A DNA stretch of 7,371 nt from PVC group bacterium. GTDB taxonomy: Bacteria > Verrucomicrobiota > Kiritimatiellia > SS1-B-03-39 > PXDE01. The notes beneath the pieces were generated by a model. It was not told where the DNA came from. It searched no databases and saw only the letters and a list, made by a program, of their open reading frames with translations. Below are positions 1 to 6,195 of the stretch, in pieces (the first letter of the stretch is position 1; each line of letters starts with the position of its first letter). The stretch lies in the NCBI GenBank assembly GCA_003566475.1, contig PXDE01000269.1:1-7371 (forward strand), given 5' to 3'. The translations under genes and the position numbers were made by a program.

Positions 1-700
1 ATCGCGCGCACCCGCCGGGCCCGAAAGCCGACCTCCCGGAAGAGGACGCAGAAAGCCCCGTGAGCGCCGTCACCCCCCCCAACACCCGGATGGAGCCAGA
101 AGATGTGTAGAACAACGAGGGGTCCGCCTCCGGCGGTTCGACGGCCCGCTCGGGCGCCAAAACTGCCGTGTCGGTCTCCACCGTCCCCACCGCGCTTCCC
201 CAGGCCGGGCTGGCGCCCAGAACGGTGGGCCAGGGCACCAGATCCGGACCATCTGGGAGCGTCATCGAATGGCGGCCGGGCGGATCCGAAACGTCGTCCC
301 GTGGCCCAATCAGCCAGTTCAGTCCGTCGCCGTGGTACTGGCGGATGTAGTAGCCGAAGCCGAAGGCGTCCGTAGGTTCCACCATCATGGCGGGAGCGGT
401 GCCGCCCCGCCTTCGGGGAAGCGATGAGTCGACGGGGGCCACGGGGTCCACCGGGTCGTTCGGGCCTGTGGGATCCACTGGATCCGCGGGGTCCGTGGGC
501 TCGGTCGGATCCTCACTCACGGCAAGAAGGAGCTGGGCGGTGGCCTCGGCCCCATCAAGGTCGGCGGCGAGAACCCCGAAACTGAAGTCGCCGCTGGCCT
601 AGCCCGCGTTTCTCACCACGGGGGTTGACACCGGCGGCCTGTTGGCGTATAAGTTGTTAATTCGCAACGTGTTAAACGACACCAGAAGCCCGCCCGTGCC
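1..700 (-). pseudogene. Interrupted gene for a probable secreted protein with an Asp-Pro linker (3' part, runs off window)
   Basis: From 598 down to the left edge the minus strand is open for 199 codons and reads as a credible protein. It starts with ASGDFSFGVLAADLDGAEA, followed by a linker of repeated D-P-x units (DPTEPTDPADPVDP and on), then a segment with GFGYYIRQYHGDGLNWLIG and an acidic, Pro-rich tail. Such linkers usually join domains of exported proteins. The same frame continues upstream from 700 to 602 (LLVSFNTLRINNLYANRPPV) but is cut by an in-frame TAG at 601-599, and the insertion sequence begins at 701. No start codon with a ribosome binding site lies after the TAG, so the gene is probably dead. 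An 8-G run (80-73 on the coding strand) may add a frame change near the left edge. I recognise no family. The plus strand here gives a Gly-Ser-Thr collagen-like shadow, which I judge less likely. Confidence 0.6.
694..697. repeat. Possible target-site duplication CCGT (second copy 3017-3020)
   Basis: CCGT occurs just outside both ends of the insertion sequence, at 694-697 and 3017-3020. Taking the flanks as 693-700 and 3016-3023, five of eight positions agree. A 4-bp match alone is weak. However, collapsing the two copies joins the left and right minus-strand frames without a shift (right side ...GMDT, left side GGLLVSFN...). IS1634/IS4-type elements make target duplications of varying length, so an eroded longer duplication is also possible. 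Confidence 0.3.
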
Positions 701-750
701 CTGAAACTTACATTCCGCAGTTCGCCGGGGGCGTTTTTCGGGTATTTTTC
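701..750. repeat. Left terminal inverted repeat of the insertion sequence
   Basis: Begins CTGAAACTTACATTCCGCAG at the outer edge. Its reverse complement matches 2967-3015 at about 46 of 50 positions. A 29-bp core from ACGCCCCCGG to AATGTAAGT is identical; the differences are one missing A, one A/T change and two outer bases (TT versus GA). This is the expected transposase binding and cleavage site. Confidence 0.93.
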
Positions 751-781
751 TCATCGCAACCTGCTTCCCATTAGCCGGTTG

Positions 782-1243
782 CTACACGAGATCCTCCCCG
801 GCGCGGGGCGGCTTTTCGGAGGGTTCCATCCGGTCGGCTGACGTCGGGGCGCCCCCGGCGCCCAGTCCGAGGCGCTTCCGGGACTCGATGTCGAGGGCCT
901 CGGCGTAACGGTCGAGCGTCTCCCTCAGCTCGGCCTCCAGCGCCGCCAGATCCCGCCTCATCGAGCGGAAGGCCCGCCATGCCCGGGTCAGCCCGGCCAC
1001 GGCCGGCTCCTGCGGGGCCGGGACGCGGCGGGTGGCCGACCGGCCCCGCGCGCGCCAGGTCAGCCTGAGGTGGCGGTGGAGCCCCCGGCCCCGGGCGCAC
1101 CGGCACGTCGGCTTCCCGCACCGGGTCTCCACCCGGTGCAGGGAGCCGCGCACCATCGGCCCGGCCCCGGCCGCCCGCTCCACCAGGTCGCGGTGGCGCC
1201 GGGCCAGGCGCAGAAGCCTCTTTCTCAGGGCGGCGCCTGACAT
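782..1243 (-). CDS. Insertion-sequence accessory protein, DUF6788-like, Cys motif
   Basis: A 153-residue basic protein encoded within the insertion sequence, divergent from the transposase. After a helical basic N-terminus (about residues 5-25) it has the core GPMVRGSLHRVETRCGKPTC followed by R-C-A-R, giving Cys42, Cys47 and Cys49. A WRARGRSATRRVP strand follows at about 63-75, then a charged helix (about 85-118) that may form a coiled coil. The G-S-L-x12-GKPxCxCA pattern plus R-x-VP matches my memory of DUF6788, small proteins often seen beside transposases; their biochemical role is not established to my knowledge. The Cys cluster suggests metal or nucleic-acid binding, and a helper or regulator of transposition is plausible (inference). 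The ATG at 1243 lies in a palindromic arm shared symmetrically with the transposase start. No Shine-Dalgarno is visible. Stop is TAG at 784-782. The tail after about residue 125 is low-complexity. Confidence 0.78.
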   Translation of the reverse strand: MSGAALRKRLLRLARRHRDLVERAAGAGPMVRGSLHRVETRCGKPTCRCARGRGLHRHLRLTWRARGRSATRRVPAPQEPAVAGLTRAWRAFRSMRRDLAALEAELRETLDRYAEALDIESRKRLGLGAGGAPTSADRMEPSEKPPRAGEDLV

Positions 1244-1280
1244 CTTGACGACGTATTACTATTATAGAATCAAGATGTCA
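1238..1280. promoter_or_regulatory. Divergent intergenic palindrome containing both start codons
   Basis: TGACATCTTGA (1238-1248) and TCAAGATGTCA (1270-1280) are perfect 11-bp inverted repeats around a 21-bp AT-rich spacer. The left arm contains the minus-strand start codon (CAT 1241-1243) and the right arm the plus-strand ATG (1275-1277). The spacer has a perfect -10-like TATAAT on the minus strand (1266-1261), and TATTAT/TATAGA on the plus strand (1260-1268). No well-spaced -35 is evident for either. A TTGACG at 1246-1251 is too close to the plus -10. The plus -10 would place transcription start at or just before the ATG, so leaderless or near-leaderless mRNAs are likely, in keeping with the absence of Shine-Dalgarno sequences. 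The arms could be an operator for autoregulation, or simply a duplicated start region. Confidence 0.6.
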
Positions 1281-2948
1281 AGCGGATCCGGCAGAGCGCT
1301 CCGCAGGCACGAGGTGGGGGCGGCGCCTCTCGTGGCCTGGGTCATGCGCCGGACGGGGCTCCGGGAGATCCTCGCCGAGCATGTCCCCGCCACCGGCCGG
1401 GAGGCGGTGGCCCCGGCCGACGCGCTGACCCTGATCGTGCTCAACCTGACCCTGGCCAGGGATCCCCTCTACGAGCTGGGGGCCTGGGCGGACGGCCTCG
1501 ACCCGCGGGCGGCGGGGCTGCCCGCCCCCCCGCCGGGCGGCTACAGCGACGACCGCCTCGCCCGGGCCCTCGACCGCCTCCACGAGGCCGACCGGGCCAC
1601 CCTCATGACCCGCGCGGCCGTCGCCGCCGTGAGGGCCTTCGGGGTCCGCACCGACCGGATCCACAACGACAGCACCTCGGTGAAGGCCTTCGGGAGGATC
1701 CCCGGACGGGCCCGGGGCGGGCTGGAGCTGCGCCGCGGCCACAGCAAGGACCACCGTCCGGATCTGCGCCAGCTCGTCTACTGCCTGAGCATCTCCGGGG
1801 ACGGGGCGGTTCCCGTCCACCACCGCGTGTATCCCGGCAACCGCAACGACGACACCACCCACATCGAGACCTGGGACGCCCTGCGGGCGCTGCGCGGATC
1901 GCCGGACTTCCTCTACGTGGGCGACTGCAAGCTGTGCACGGAGCCCCAGCTCGGCCACATCCGGGCCGGGGGCGGGACGGCGGTCACCAGCCCCCCGGAG
2001 AACCTCCTCGAGGTGAAGGCGTTCCGCCGGGAGCTGCGGGCGTCGGTCCCGGACAGCCGGGAGGTCTGGCGGCGACCCGCTCCGGGAGGCGGAGGGGCCA
2101 CCGAGTACTTCCGCCGGTTCGCGGGCGTCCGCCGCACCCGGGCCGGGGACGCCCTGCACTGGTTCCGCTCAAGCCGCAAGCGGCTCCGGGACCGCGACGA
2201 CCGCGAACGGCGCCTCCGGCAGGCCGAGGACGATCTCGCGGAACTGGCCCCGAAGCTCAACCGGGGCCGTCTCCGGCGCAGGCCCGACATCCTCCGGGCC
2301 GTCCGGGCCGCGCTGGCCCGGCGCCGGGCCGAGGGGCTGCTCGCCGTCCGCGTCCGCCATCACGTCGAGACCTGGCGCGTCCGCCGCCGGGGGCGGCCCG
2401 GCCCCTCCCCGGCCCCGTACCGGATCCGCCGCCGGACCACCTACGGCCTGGAGGTCTCGCGCGACGCGGAGGCCCTGAAGGCCGAGGCCCGCCTCGACGG
2501 GGTCTTCCCCCTGCTCTGCACCGATCCGGACCTCCCGCCCGGAGCCGTGCTGCGGGCCTACAAGTCCCAGCCCGCCCTCGAGAAGAGGTTCTGCCAGTTC
2601 AAGACCATCCACCGCGCCGCCCCCCTCCTGTTCAAGCGCGTGAGCCGCGTCGAGGCCAACATGGGCGCCTTCTTCCTCGCCCTGATGATGCAGGCCCTCC
2701 TCGAACGCGAGCTCCGCCGCAGGCTCGCCCGGCCCGGCGCTCCGCCCCTCCGCCTCTACCCCGAGGACCGCGAGGCGCCCCATCCCACCGCCTCGCGCCT
2801 CTTCAAGACCTTCGCGGGAGTCTCCACCTACACCCTCATCCAGGACGGCCGGCCCGTCGAGGAGCACCGCGACGAGCTCTCCCCGACCCAGCGCCAGGCC
2901 CTCGACATGCTCGGCATCCCCGAGGAGACCTTCTGGGGCCACGCATGA
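1275..2948 (+). CDS. IS1634/IS4-like DDE transposase
   Basis: A 557-residue transposase expected to cut at the element's inverted repeats and insert them into a target. The N-terminal ~110 residues (HEVGAAPLVAWVMRRTGLRE, then LTLIVLNLTLARDPLYELG) resemble the DUF4277-type leader of IS1634 transposases. The RNase-H-fold catalytic triad is visible: Asp132 in HNDSTSVKAFG, Asp217 in YVGDCKLCT, and Glu436 in YKSQPALEKRFCQFK, with the Y-x2-Q-x3-E-x2-F signature starting at Tyr429. A charged, Arg-rich insertion (about 275-385) precedes the last catalytic residue, as in this group. The C-terminal hydrophobic helix FFLALMMQALLERELRRRL is also typical. The frame is open from 1032, but that upstream stretch overlaps the divergent gene in antisense. 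The ATG at 1275 is chosen because it begins at the AT-rich promoter-like spacer and mirrors the other gene's start. Length and motifs look complete. Confidence 0.92.
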   Translation: MSSGSGRALRRHEVGAAPLVAWVMRRTGLREILAEHVPATGREAVAPADALTLIVLNLTLARDPLYELGAWADGLDPRAAGLPAPPPGGYSDDRLARALDRLHEADRATLMTRAAVAAVRAFGVRTDRIHNDSTSVKAFGRIPGRARGGLELRRGHSKDHRPDLRQLVYCLSISGDGAVPVHHRVYPGNRNDDTTHIETWDALRALRGSPDFLYVGDCKLCTEPQLGHIRAGGGTAVTSPPENLLEVKAFRRELRASVPDSREVWRRPAPGGGGATEYFRRFAGVRRTRAGDALHWFRSSRKRLRDRDDRERRLRQAEDDLAELAPKLNRGRLRRRPDILRAVRAALARRRAEGLLAVRVRHHVETWRVRRRGRPGPSPAPYRIRRRTTYGLEVSRDAEALKAEARLDGVFPLLCTDPDLPPGAVLRAYKSQPALEKRFCQFKTIHRAAPLLFKRVSRVEANMGAFFLALMMQALLERELRRRLARPGAPPLRLYPEDREAPHPTASRLFKTFAGVSTYTLIQDGRPVEEHRDELSPTQRQALDMLGIPEETFWGHA

Positions 2949-2966
2949 GGCCATCAGGGCGTCCCG

Positions 2967-3015
2967 GAAAATACCCGAAATACGCCCCCGGCGAACTGCG
3001 GAATGTAAGTGACAG
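2967..3015. repeat. Right terminal inverted repeat of the insertion sequence
   Basis: Pairs with 701-750 as described for the left repeat and ends AATGTAAGTGACAG at the outer edge. It begins 18 bp after the transposase stop codon. Its inner part holds two close copies of AAATACSC (within 2969-2985); the second copy is degenerate in the left repeat. Confidence 0.93.
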
Positions 3016-3116
3016 GCCGTATCCATTCCGAGTTCGGTTTTCAAGGTCTGGGGCGCCGGGAGGTCCGGGCGGACTTCGACGGCGGCCAGAAACCGCGATC
3101 CCGACGCGCCGTCCAC
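3016..3116 (-). pseudogene. Possible upstream fragment of the gene split by the insertion sequence
   Basis: On the minus strand this stretch reads VDGASGSRFLAAVEVRPDLP, then APQTLKTELGMDT, with G/C-rich third positions. It joins in frame to the left fragment when the two CCGT copies are merged. A GTG at 3116-3114 could start it, but the GGAG just before is spaced only 3 bases away; an ATG at 3026 is another option. The frame stays open further upstream (to about 3285), but that part looks less protein-like. The plus strand is also open here, so this call rests mainly on the frame restoration and may be wrong. Confidence 0.28.
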
Positions 3117-3185
3117 GGACTCCGATCCCGGCCGGGGGATGAGGGGGTTCCGCCGGTGGAAAGAGGACCGGAGGAAGAGGGGAGA

Positions 3186-3788
3186 ATGATCGCACACGCC
3201 GATGTGCCCGAACGCATCCGGGTCCGGTACCGGGTGACCACGGATGGCCTCGCCTTTCGTGTCGAGAGGTCCAGCCGGAGCTGGTAGCTATTCAGTGGAG
3301 AGAAGTCGCGGCCCGTCGGAAGGGAGCCGTGGGAGATCGGGGTGAAACTCGGCGATAGAAACCTTACACAGGCGGCGGAAGCCGGCCGACGCTTGGCCCG
3401 CCGACGATGCAGACTGGCCGGAGTTCCGGTCGCGGCTGGGGCTGCACTGGGTCTGGTCGGAGGAGGTGACGGCCTTGGCCGCGAAGCGCTCCGGGTGGCC
3501 CCGGAGGGCGCGGACTTCGGCCTGCCCTGGACCGAAGGCTGGCTGCCGCGGGACGAGGTGTATGTGGACCTGCATCCGGCCGCCCCGCACACCGTCCTGG
3601 TCGAAGCGGAGATCCCCGAAGGGACCTTCCCGGCCGCGTGGGCGACGGAAGCCCATCCCCACGTCGCGGTCTGGGCCCCCGGCCACCGCGAGGACATCTG
3701 GCGGTTGCCCGTCATGCACGAGGGTCTGGCCGCGCTGCTCCGGTGGGTGGGACGGGATCCGGCGGACCGAACCGAGATCCGCGCGTGA
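3186..3788 (+). pseudogene. Decayed gene of unknown function (in-frame amber, two frame changes)
   Basis: A strong ribosome binding site (GAGGGGAGA) precedes the ATG at 3186. The first frame gives MIAHADVPERIRVRYRVTTD, then GLAFRVERSSRSW, and stops at TAG 3285-3287. The same frame continues plausibly after it (LFSGEKSRPVGREPWEIGVK). From about 3388 the better protein lies one frame over, AWPADDADWPEFRSRLGLHW and VWSEEVTALAAK, to about 3486. From about 3500 the first frame is again convincing: ADFGLPWTEGWLPRDEVYVD, and on to HVAVWAPGHREDIWRLPVMH and a TGA at 3786. Third positions are G/C-rich in each piece, and an intrinsic terminator follows 20 bp later, so these look like parts of one former gene of about 200 codons. 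I recognise no family. The last piece alone (from ATG 3342) could be called as a 148-residue hypothetical protein, but its first ~50 residues look out of frame. Sequencing indels could mimic some of this. Confidence 0.55.
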
Positions 3789-3808
3789 GAATGAGAGAGA
3801 GCGCCCAC

Positions 3809-3837
3809 GCCCATAGCGACATGCTTGGGCCTCTTTT
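3809..3837 (+). terminator. Intrinsic terminator after the decayed plus-strand gene
   Basis: GCCCA-T-AGC (3809-3817) pairs with GCT-TGGGC (3823-3830), giving an 8-bp stem with one bulged base and a 5-base GACAT loop. CTCTTTT follows. It lies 20 bp after the stop at 3786-3788 and before the 3942 gene, so it insulates the two. It implies that the upstream gene was once transcribed and properly ended. Confidence 0.7.
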
Positions 3838-3941
3838 CCGTGCAGATTTCTTTCGGCGGGGACCGCATCTCGGCGCTTGCCGGAGGGCGTCCATCGCGTC
3901 CACCCTGTGCGGCCGATCGCCCCCCCACCTTGGAGCCTTCC

Positions 3942-6029
3942 ATGCACACCCGAATCGCCTGCGGCCCGATCTCCGTCGAACTCGATCCCACGCATGGCCG
4001 CATCCTCACGGTCGAGGACGGCCGCCGGGGCATCCGCCTGATCGGCGAGCCGGCCCTGGCCGAGAACTTCCGGCTGCTGCTCCCGCTGCCGGACCAGCGC
4101 GCCCACTACATCCGCGGCGACCGCCAGAAGCTGACCTCGCTGACCACCGGCGACCGCCACGCCGAACTCGTCTGGACCGGGCTCGAAACCCCGCGCGGCC
4201 GGTTCGATGTCGAATACCGCCTCCGCATCGATGTCGAGGACGACGCCGTCCTCTTCCGGTCAACGGTCGTCAACCGCTCCGAGCATGCGGTGGAGGAGGT
4301 CTTCACCCCCGTGCTGGGCGGCATGGCCAATCCCGCCGAGCGGCACGACTGGAACCTCATCCACGCCACCTGGGGCGGCGCGGGCCGTGAGTGGCGGTTC
4401 TATGACCAGTGTCAGAACGTCTATCTCGGCCCGGAGGATCCCACCGGGCATGTCCCCTACCCCGGCGCGGCCATGCCGTGGCTCGACCTCTACCACGCCC
4501 GGGACGGCAAGGGCGTCTATTTCTGCCCCGAGGATCCCAGCCCCCGGTTCGGGGCGTGGATGTTCCAGCTCCGGCCGGGGGCGGACTGGCGGCGCGGCTG
4601 GGTCTGGCCGGATGCCGAGGCCCTCGGCCAGTCGGTGGGGATGGCCATGGCCTGGGTCAACATCGTCCGCCTCGAGCCGGGACAGACCTTCCGGTCCGCG
4701 CCCGTCGCGGTGCGCTTCCACGACGGGGGATGGCATGCGGCCGCCCGGCTCTACCGGAAGTGGTTCGACCGGCATTTCCCCATCGACCGCCGGGGCCAGT
4801 GGCTCGACCGCGAGGACGCCTGGCAGTCCACCATCATCTCCTACCCCGACGACACCGTCGGCTACCGGTTCGCCGACCTGCCCCGCCTGGCCCAGGCCGC
4901 GCTTTCGGCGGGAATCCGGGTGCTCCAGATCGATGGCTGGGATATCGGCGGCCTGGACCGGAGCTTCCCCGACTACCGCCCCGACCCCCGGCTGGGCACG
5001 CCGGACGAGCTGCGCCAGGCCCTGGCCGCGTGCCGGGACATGGGGGTGCGGACGCTGCTGTTCTCCAACCTCCAGGTCGCCCACATCGACACCGACTGGT
5101 TTCACCGCGAGCTGCACCGCTACACCTGGCGCGACCCCCGCAACGACCCCGGCGACACCATGGGCTGGGAATACAACACCGTGGCCGGCCAGGTCGCGGG
5201 CACCAAGACCCGCATGCGCAACTGCAACCCCGCCCACGGCCCGTTCGCCGACCTCCTCCTCGACGCCTACCGCTCCATCGCCGAGGTCGGGGCCGACGGC
5301 ACGCAGGTGGACAAGGTCGGCTGCGGCGTGGCCACGCCGGACGGCCGGCCAGACTACCATCCCGATCTGCACCACATCCCCCTCGAACTCACCGGCACCC
5401 AGCCCATCCTTGATCTCTTCGCCCGCCACGCCGAGGCCGCCCGCGCCGTGAACCCGGAGTTCTGCATCGCCAGCGAGACCCATTGGGATCGGCTGATTCC
5501 CCATGTCGGCGCCAGCTACGCCCGCCACTGGGCCGAGGACGCCCCCCAGATCGTCGCGGCCACCTTCCCGGAGTTGCGCCAGACCTGCTGCATCACCGGC
5601 CCCACCGACTACGCCCTGGTCGCCAACTGCATCCGCTTCGGCCACATCATCAACGTCGAGGCCCGCTGCCTGCACGGTTCGTGCGACGACGCGCCGCGGC
5701 TGGCCGGGTTCGTCGCGGCCGCGCTCCGGCTGCGGCGGTCGATGTTCGACCTGCTGTGGGATTCGCAGCTCATCGATCCCGCCGAGGCCGGGGTCGAGGC
5801 CGGCCCGGCTGTGAAGTTCTGTCTTCACGCCAGCCGGGTCCGGCCCGGCGGCCAGGCGCTGGTGCTCAACCATTTCGAGCGGACGCCCCGGACGGCCCGG
5901 GTGGGCTTTCCCCACAGGCCGACGGCGTCCGCAACCGTCCACACCGTCCGGGAACCCAGCTATCGCGTCGCCCTGCCCGCCGAGATCGAGATCCCGCCGG
6001 ATGATCTCTGCGTCGTGGTGCCCGACTGA
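3942..6029 (+). CDS. DUF6259-type glycoside-hydrolase-like protein
   Basis: An intact 695-residue protein, best matched by memory to DUF6259, a large family with a beta-sandwich followed by a TIM-barrel-like domain resembling clan GH-D glycosidases (GH27/31/36); activity is unproven for most members. Residues about 1-285 look like the beta-rich domain. From about 290 (AWQSTIISYPDD) the barrel-like part begins, with strand-end motifs VLQIDGWDIGG (Asp331, Asp334), MRNCNPAHGPFADLL (about 425-439), DGTQVDKVGCG (Asp457) and CIASETHWDRL (Glu512, Asp516). Asp457 and Glu512/Asp516 are my candidates for catalytic or substrate-binding acids, by analogy only. The C-terminal ~75 residues form a probable beta domain. 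No signal peptide is seen, so a cytoplasmic location is likely. The ATG at 3942 is chosen for its GGAG at 3932-3935 with 6-base spacing and for HTRIACGPISVELD as a normal beginning; the frame is open back to 3825 without a comparable site. Confidence 0.82.
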   Translation: MHTRIACGPISVELDPTHGRILTVEDGRRGIRLIGEPALAENFRLLLPLPDQRAHYIRGDRQKLTSLTTGDRHAELVWTGLETPRGRFDVEYRLRIDVEDDAVLFRSTVVNRSEHAVEEVFTPVLGGMANPAERHDWNLIHATWGGAGREWRFYDQCQNVYLGPEDPTGHVPYPGAAMPWLDLYHARDGKGVYFCPEDPSPRFGAWMFQLRPGADWRRGWVWPDAEALGQSVGMAMAWVNIVRLEPGQTFRSAPVAVRFHDGGWHAAARLYRKWFDRHFPIDRRGQWLDREDAWQSTIISYPDDTVGYRFADLPRLAQAALSAGIRVLQIDGWDIGGLDRSFPDYRPDPRLGTPDELRQALAACRDMGVRTLLFSNLQVAHIDTDWFHRELHRYTWRDPRNDPGDTMGWEYNTVAGQVAGTKTRMRNCNPAHGPFADLLLDAYRSIAEVGADGTQVDKVGCGVATPDGRPDYHPDLHHIPLELTGTQPILDLFARHAEAARAVNPEFCIASETHWDRLIPHVGASYARHWAEDAPQIVAATFPELRQTCCITGPTDYALVANCIRFGHIINVEARCLHGSCDDAPRLAGFVAAALRLRRSMFDLLWDSQLIDPAEAGVEAGPAVKFCLHASRVRPGGQALVLNHFERTPRTARVGFPHRPTASATVHTVREPSYRVALPAEIEIPPDDLCVVVPD

Positions 6030-6195
6030 GCCTGGGCGCGGCCACAGCTTGCGCTCCGCACATAGCCGAACTCGCCAGGCGCTTGGCCGCCCCGGGAACG
6101 CGCGGGGAACGCGACCGGCCTGGAGCCATCCGGACGCGCGCCGCTGTCCAAGGTCTGGACGCAGGACGGGGTGCGCCCCGAAGGGGCCGATTCGC
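6030..6195. other. Convergent intergenic region with GC-rich hairpins
   Basis: This 166-bp gap separates two genes that end facing each other. Two small hairpins are visible: GTCCA/TGGAC (6146-6160, 5-base loop) and GCCCC-GAA-GGGGC (6175-6187), the latter read on the minus strand as a C-rich stem with a TTCG-type loop 9 bp past the aldolase stop. Neither has a T-tract, so they are at best weak or factor-dependent terminators. No gene is supported here. Confidence 0.4.

Larger units (their letters stand above)
701..3015. mobile_element. Two-gene insertion sequence, IS1634/IS4-like, about 2.3 kb
   Basis: The element is bounded by near-perfect inverted repeats (701-750 and 2967-3015). It carries a DDE transposase on the plus strand and a divergent small gene on the minus strand, which together fill it almost entirely: 31 bp from the left gene's stop to the left repeat, and 18 bp from the transposase stop to the right repeat. 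Both ends, both genes and the catalytic residues look intact, so the element is probably complete and may be functional. It sits in a decayed minus-strand gene. The family is assigned from the transposase layout (N-terminal DUF4277-like region, D-D-E, Y-x2-Q-x3-E signature). Length is at the upper end for this family because of the extra gene. Confidence 0.88.

Noticed and set aside
387..602. Plus-strand Gly-Ser-Thr-rich collagen-like ORF
   Set aside because: It is antisense to the Asp-Pro linker of the minus-strand frame, has no ribosome binding site, and its low complexity is explained by the repeated GGATCC/GGGTCC-like units of that linker.
640..690. AT-rich stretch as a minus-strand promoter
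   Set aside because: No properly spaced -35/-10 pair; it also reads as in-frame peptide (SFNTLRINNLYAN), so a coding origin is at least as likely.
1032..1274. N-terminal extension of the transposase frame
   Set aside because: Arg-rich and antisense to the divergent accessory gene; family members start near the sequence at 1275, next to the promoter-like spacer.
1934..3142. Long alternative-frame ORFs over the transposase, including minus-strand ORFs at 1278-2159 and 2169-3197
   Set aside because: GC-rich shadows with Pro/Arg/Gly-biased composition overlapping a clear DDE transposase.
599..3287. Reassignment of TAG to an amino acid
   Set aside because: Two apparently intact genes end at TAG (782 and 6196), and both internal TAGs lie in genes with other signs of decay.
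3041..4160. Minus-strand ORFs of about 290-330 codons
   Set aside because: They overlap the plus-strand remnant, its terminator and the start of the DUF6259 gene; composition is low-complexity and no motif was seen.
4260..5942. 560-residue minus-strand ORF
   Set aside because: Antisense shadow of the DUF6259 gene, rich in Gly/Val/Ala/Pro with no recognisable fold.
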